This document shows, piece after piece, positions 62,328-64,000 of a DNA stretch of 64,000 nucleotides (positions within the stretch are counted from its first letter, which is position 1; each line of letters starts with the position of its first letter). The notes beneath the pieces were generated by a model. The model ran no database searches. It saw only the letters and a list, made by a program, of their open reading frames with translations, and was not told the origin of the DNA. Source of the DNA: Caldilineaceae bacterium (GTDB lineage Bacteria; Chloroflexota; Anaerolineae; Caldilineales; Caldilineaceae); assembly GCA_020634755.1 (NCBI GenBank), contig JACKBC010000020.1, forward strand, positions 1 to 64,000. Reading direction: 5' to 3'. Both the position numbers and the translations under genes were made by a program.

Positions 62328-64000
62328 TCACAGGCTCTCCAAAAAATAACGCTCCATGGCCCGATTTTCCGCCCACTCTTCGCGGGCGGCGTTAACCGAA
62401 TCCAGCTCGCTGACTTCGGCCACGGGTACATCCCACCAGCTTTCATAGCCGGGCACGCCCAGGTAGCGATCGTTACGCACGTGGATCACGGTGGTGCGGT
62501 CAATGCTCTTGGCATCTTGTAGCGCCTGCACCACCTCATCCACGCTGCTGCATTCGATGACGTGGCAGCCCAAGCTGCGGGCGTTCATGGCCAGGTCTAC
62601 GGGGAGTGTCTCCACATCATAGCCGCTTGCATCGGTGGGCAGCTCCCCATTCTCGGGGAAGACGTAGCGCGTGCCAAAACCGCTTTGGCCCAGGCTGCGG
62701 CTTAGCGCGCCAATAGAGCGGTAGCCGCTGTTGTCCATGAGCACCACCGTCAGCTTGTAGCCTTCCTGCACCGAGGTGATTAGGTCCGTGTTCATCATTA
62801 AATAGGAGCCGTCGCCCACCATCACATATACTTCGCGCTCGGGGTCGGCCATTTTGACGCCCAGCCCGCCGGCGATCTCGTAGCCCATACACGAATAGCC
62901 ATATTCCAGGTGATATTGCTTGGGGTGGCGCGCGCGCCACAGCTTGTGCATGTCGCCGGGCAGGCTGCCGGCGGCACAGACCATGACCGCACTGGGGTCG
63001 CCCTGGTCATTAACCGCGCCAATGAGCGCACCCTGATAGGGCAAGCCGCTATCGGCGTTTTTGATGCTGTAAATACGATCTACTTCGGCTTCCCATTCGT
63101 CATGCAGCTGACGCGCTTCAGCCTGATTTGCTTGATTATTCGTGTAGTCATGCAGGAGCGCAAGCAACTCTTGCAGCGTCACTTTGGCATCACCGGTGAG
63201 GGGGATGGCGCTGTGCTTGTGTGAATCAAACTCGGCTACGTTAATGTTGATGAAGTGCACGTCTGCGTTGCGGAACTGGGTCTTGCTGGCCGTGGTAAAA
63301 TCGCTGTAGCGCGTGCCAATGCCGATAATTAGGTCGGCCTCTTTGGCCATAATGTTGGCGGCGGATGTGCCAGTGGCGCCCACCGCGCCCAAACAGAGCG
63401 GGTTATCGTAACGCAGCGAGCCTTTGCCCGCCATGGTCTCGCCCACGGGAATGCCGGTTTGCGCCACAAAGTTGGTCAGCGTTTCGGTGGCTTCGCTATA
63501 AAGGACGCCGCCGCCGGCAATGATCATGGGCTTCTTGGCTTGACGAATGGCCTGCGCCGCTCGCTGCAGCGCATCCGCATCTGGCCGGTTGCGTGGAATG
63601 CGCCAGACGCGCTTGGCAAATAGCGCAGACGGATACTCCCATGCCTCGGTTTGTACATCTTGGGGTAGGGCCAGCGTCACTGCCCCGGTGTCTGCCGGGC
63701 TGGTCAACACGCGCATGGCTTCGATGAGCGATGTGATTAGCTGGTCCGGGCGGTTAATGCGGTCCCAGTAGCGGCTAACTGGTTTAAAGCAGTCGTTGGC
63801 CGAAATGTCCTGGCTGTGTTCCCATTCAATCTGCTGGAGTACGGGCGCCACGTTGCGGCGGGCAAAAATATCGCCGGGCAGCAGCAGCACGGGCAGCCGA
63901 TTGACGGTGGCGGTGGCGGCGCCAGTGACCATGTTGGTAGCACCCGGCCCAATCGAAGATGTACAGGCCAGGGCGCGTAGCCGGTTGCTGTGCTTCGCAT
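62328..64000 (-). CDS. iolD: 3D-(3,5/4)-trihydroxycyclohexane-1,2-dione hydrolase, partial at window edge
   Basis: The C-terminal 557 codons are present; the reading frame stays open to 64000 and the start is outside the window. Just inside the edge the frame reads ALACTSSIGPGATNMVTGAA, diagnostic of IolD, and PVLLLPGDIFARRNV follows. The thiamine diphosphate-binding motif is GDGSYLMMNTDL with VVLMDNSGYRSIG. IolD opens the ring of the dione formed from inososose, giving 5-deoxyglucuronate. It is the first gene of the set iolD-mmsA-iolG-like read leftward. Confidence 0.95.
   Translation of the reverse strand, partial: AKHSNRLRALACTSSIGPGATNMVTGAATATVNRLPVLLLPGDIFARRNVAPVLQQIEWEHSQDISANDCFKPVSRYWDRINRPDQLITSLIEAMRVLTSPADTGAVTLALPQDVQTEAWEYPSALFAKRVWRIPRNRPDADALQRAAQAIRQAKKPMIIAGGGVLYSEATETLTNFVAQTGIPVGETMAGKGSLRYDNPLCLGAVGATGTSAANIMAKEADLIIGIGTRYSDFTTASKTQFRNADVHFININVAEFDSHKHSAIPLTGDAKVTLQELLALLHDYTNNQANQAEARQLHDEWEAEVDRIYSIKNADSGLPYQGALIGAVNDQGDPSAVMVCAAGSLPGDMHKLWRARHPKQYHLEYGYSCMGYEIAGGLGVKMADPEREVYVMVGDGSYLMMNTDLITSVQEGYKLTVVLMDNSGYRSIGALSRSLGQSGFGTRYVFPENGELPTDASGYDVETLPVDLAMNARSLGCHVIECSSVDEVVQALQDAKSIDRTTVIHVRNDRYLGVPGYESWWDVPVAEVSELDSVNAAREEWAENRAMERYFLESL

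Noticed and set aside
1..64000. tRNA or rRNA genes
   Set aside because: No T-loop/acceptor pattern or rRNA-like sequence was recognised in the intergenic regions; a covariance search was not possible.

Overview
The window looks like chromosomal DNA of a free-living, probably aerobic or facultative heterotroph of the Chloroflexota (Anaerolineae/Caldilineae-like). This placement is an inference from protein style: Thr/Pro/Ala-rich linkers on exported proteins, a C-terminal LYLPLVLR ending, lipoproteins with Ala/Glu-rich spacers, and large BNR-repeat proteins. No rRNA or tRNA gene was seen to confirm it. Genes are dense but separated by many small palindromic repeats.

Layout. 1-5.1 kb: two S41 protease paralogs (the first a decayed, internally deleted copy, plus a 77-bp remnant) and a CMD-family protein. 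5.1-10 kb: glmS, a 1.2-kb gene-poor stretch, sixA, and a convergent gene encoding a HisA-like barrel fused to a Nudix domain. 10-20.4 kb: a FecR-domain surface protein, an AhpD-like gene whose CxxC motif is interrupted by an in-frame TGA (candidate selenoprotein), a large BNR-propeller protein, a split copper amine oxidase pair, and two small membrane proteins. 20.3-27 kb: a phosphate block (OmpR-type regulator, pstS-pstC-pstA-pstB, phoU) with 11-bp periodic TTAAC-type arrays that resemble Pho boxes. 27-33.3 kb: nicotinate phosphoribosyltransferase, then a corrinoid-type group (RACo-like ferredoxin/ASKHA protein, PF13769-like protein, homocysteine methyltransferase-family protein). 33.3-50.6 kb: a LysE/ArgO exporter, then a long plus-strand catabolic region. 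This region has a Gfo/Idh/MocA oxidoreductase, two TIM-barrel isomerases, an SDR, a sugar-type ABC transporter, three nucleoside hydrolases, an ADP-ribosylglycohydrolase-family protein, a PfkB kinase and two double-SIS proteins. 50.7-53.1 kb: an IS200-type element and a DEAH helicase. 53.1-57.7 kb: two multiheme cytochromes c on the minus strand. 58-64 kb: an AhpD-like protein, a flavin reductase-like protein, and a minus-strand inositol set (iolD, cut by the window edge, then mmsA/iolA, then an iolG-like dehydrogenase).

How the genes fit together. The pst-phoU block imports and senses phosphate. The 34-50 kb region reads as import of a glycoside followed by hydrolysis of N-glycosidic bonds, phosphorylation and isomerase/deglycase steps; the substrate is unknown. 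The inositol set degrades myo-inositol or related cyclitols. The cytochromes belong to periplasmic or extracellular electron transfer.

The most notable features are the candidate selenoprotein (with a SECIS-like hairpin at the expected distance), the HisA-Nudix fusion lacking the HisA catalytic Asp8, and the N-glycoside catabolic cluster. At least three families of short non-coding inverted-repeat elements (8, 4 and 2 copies in 64 kb) sit in the intergenic gaps.
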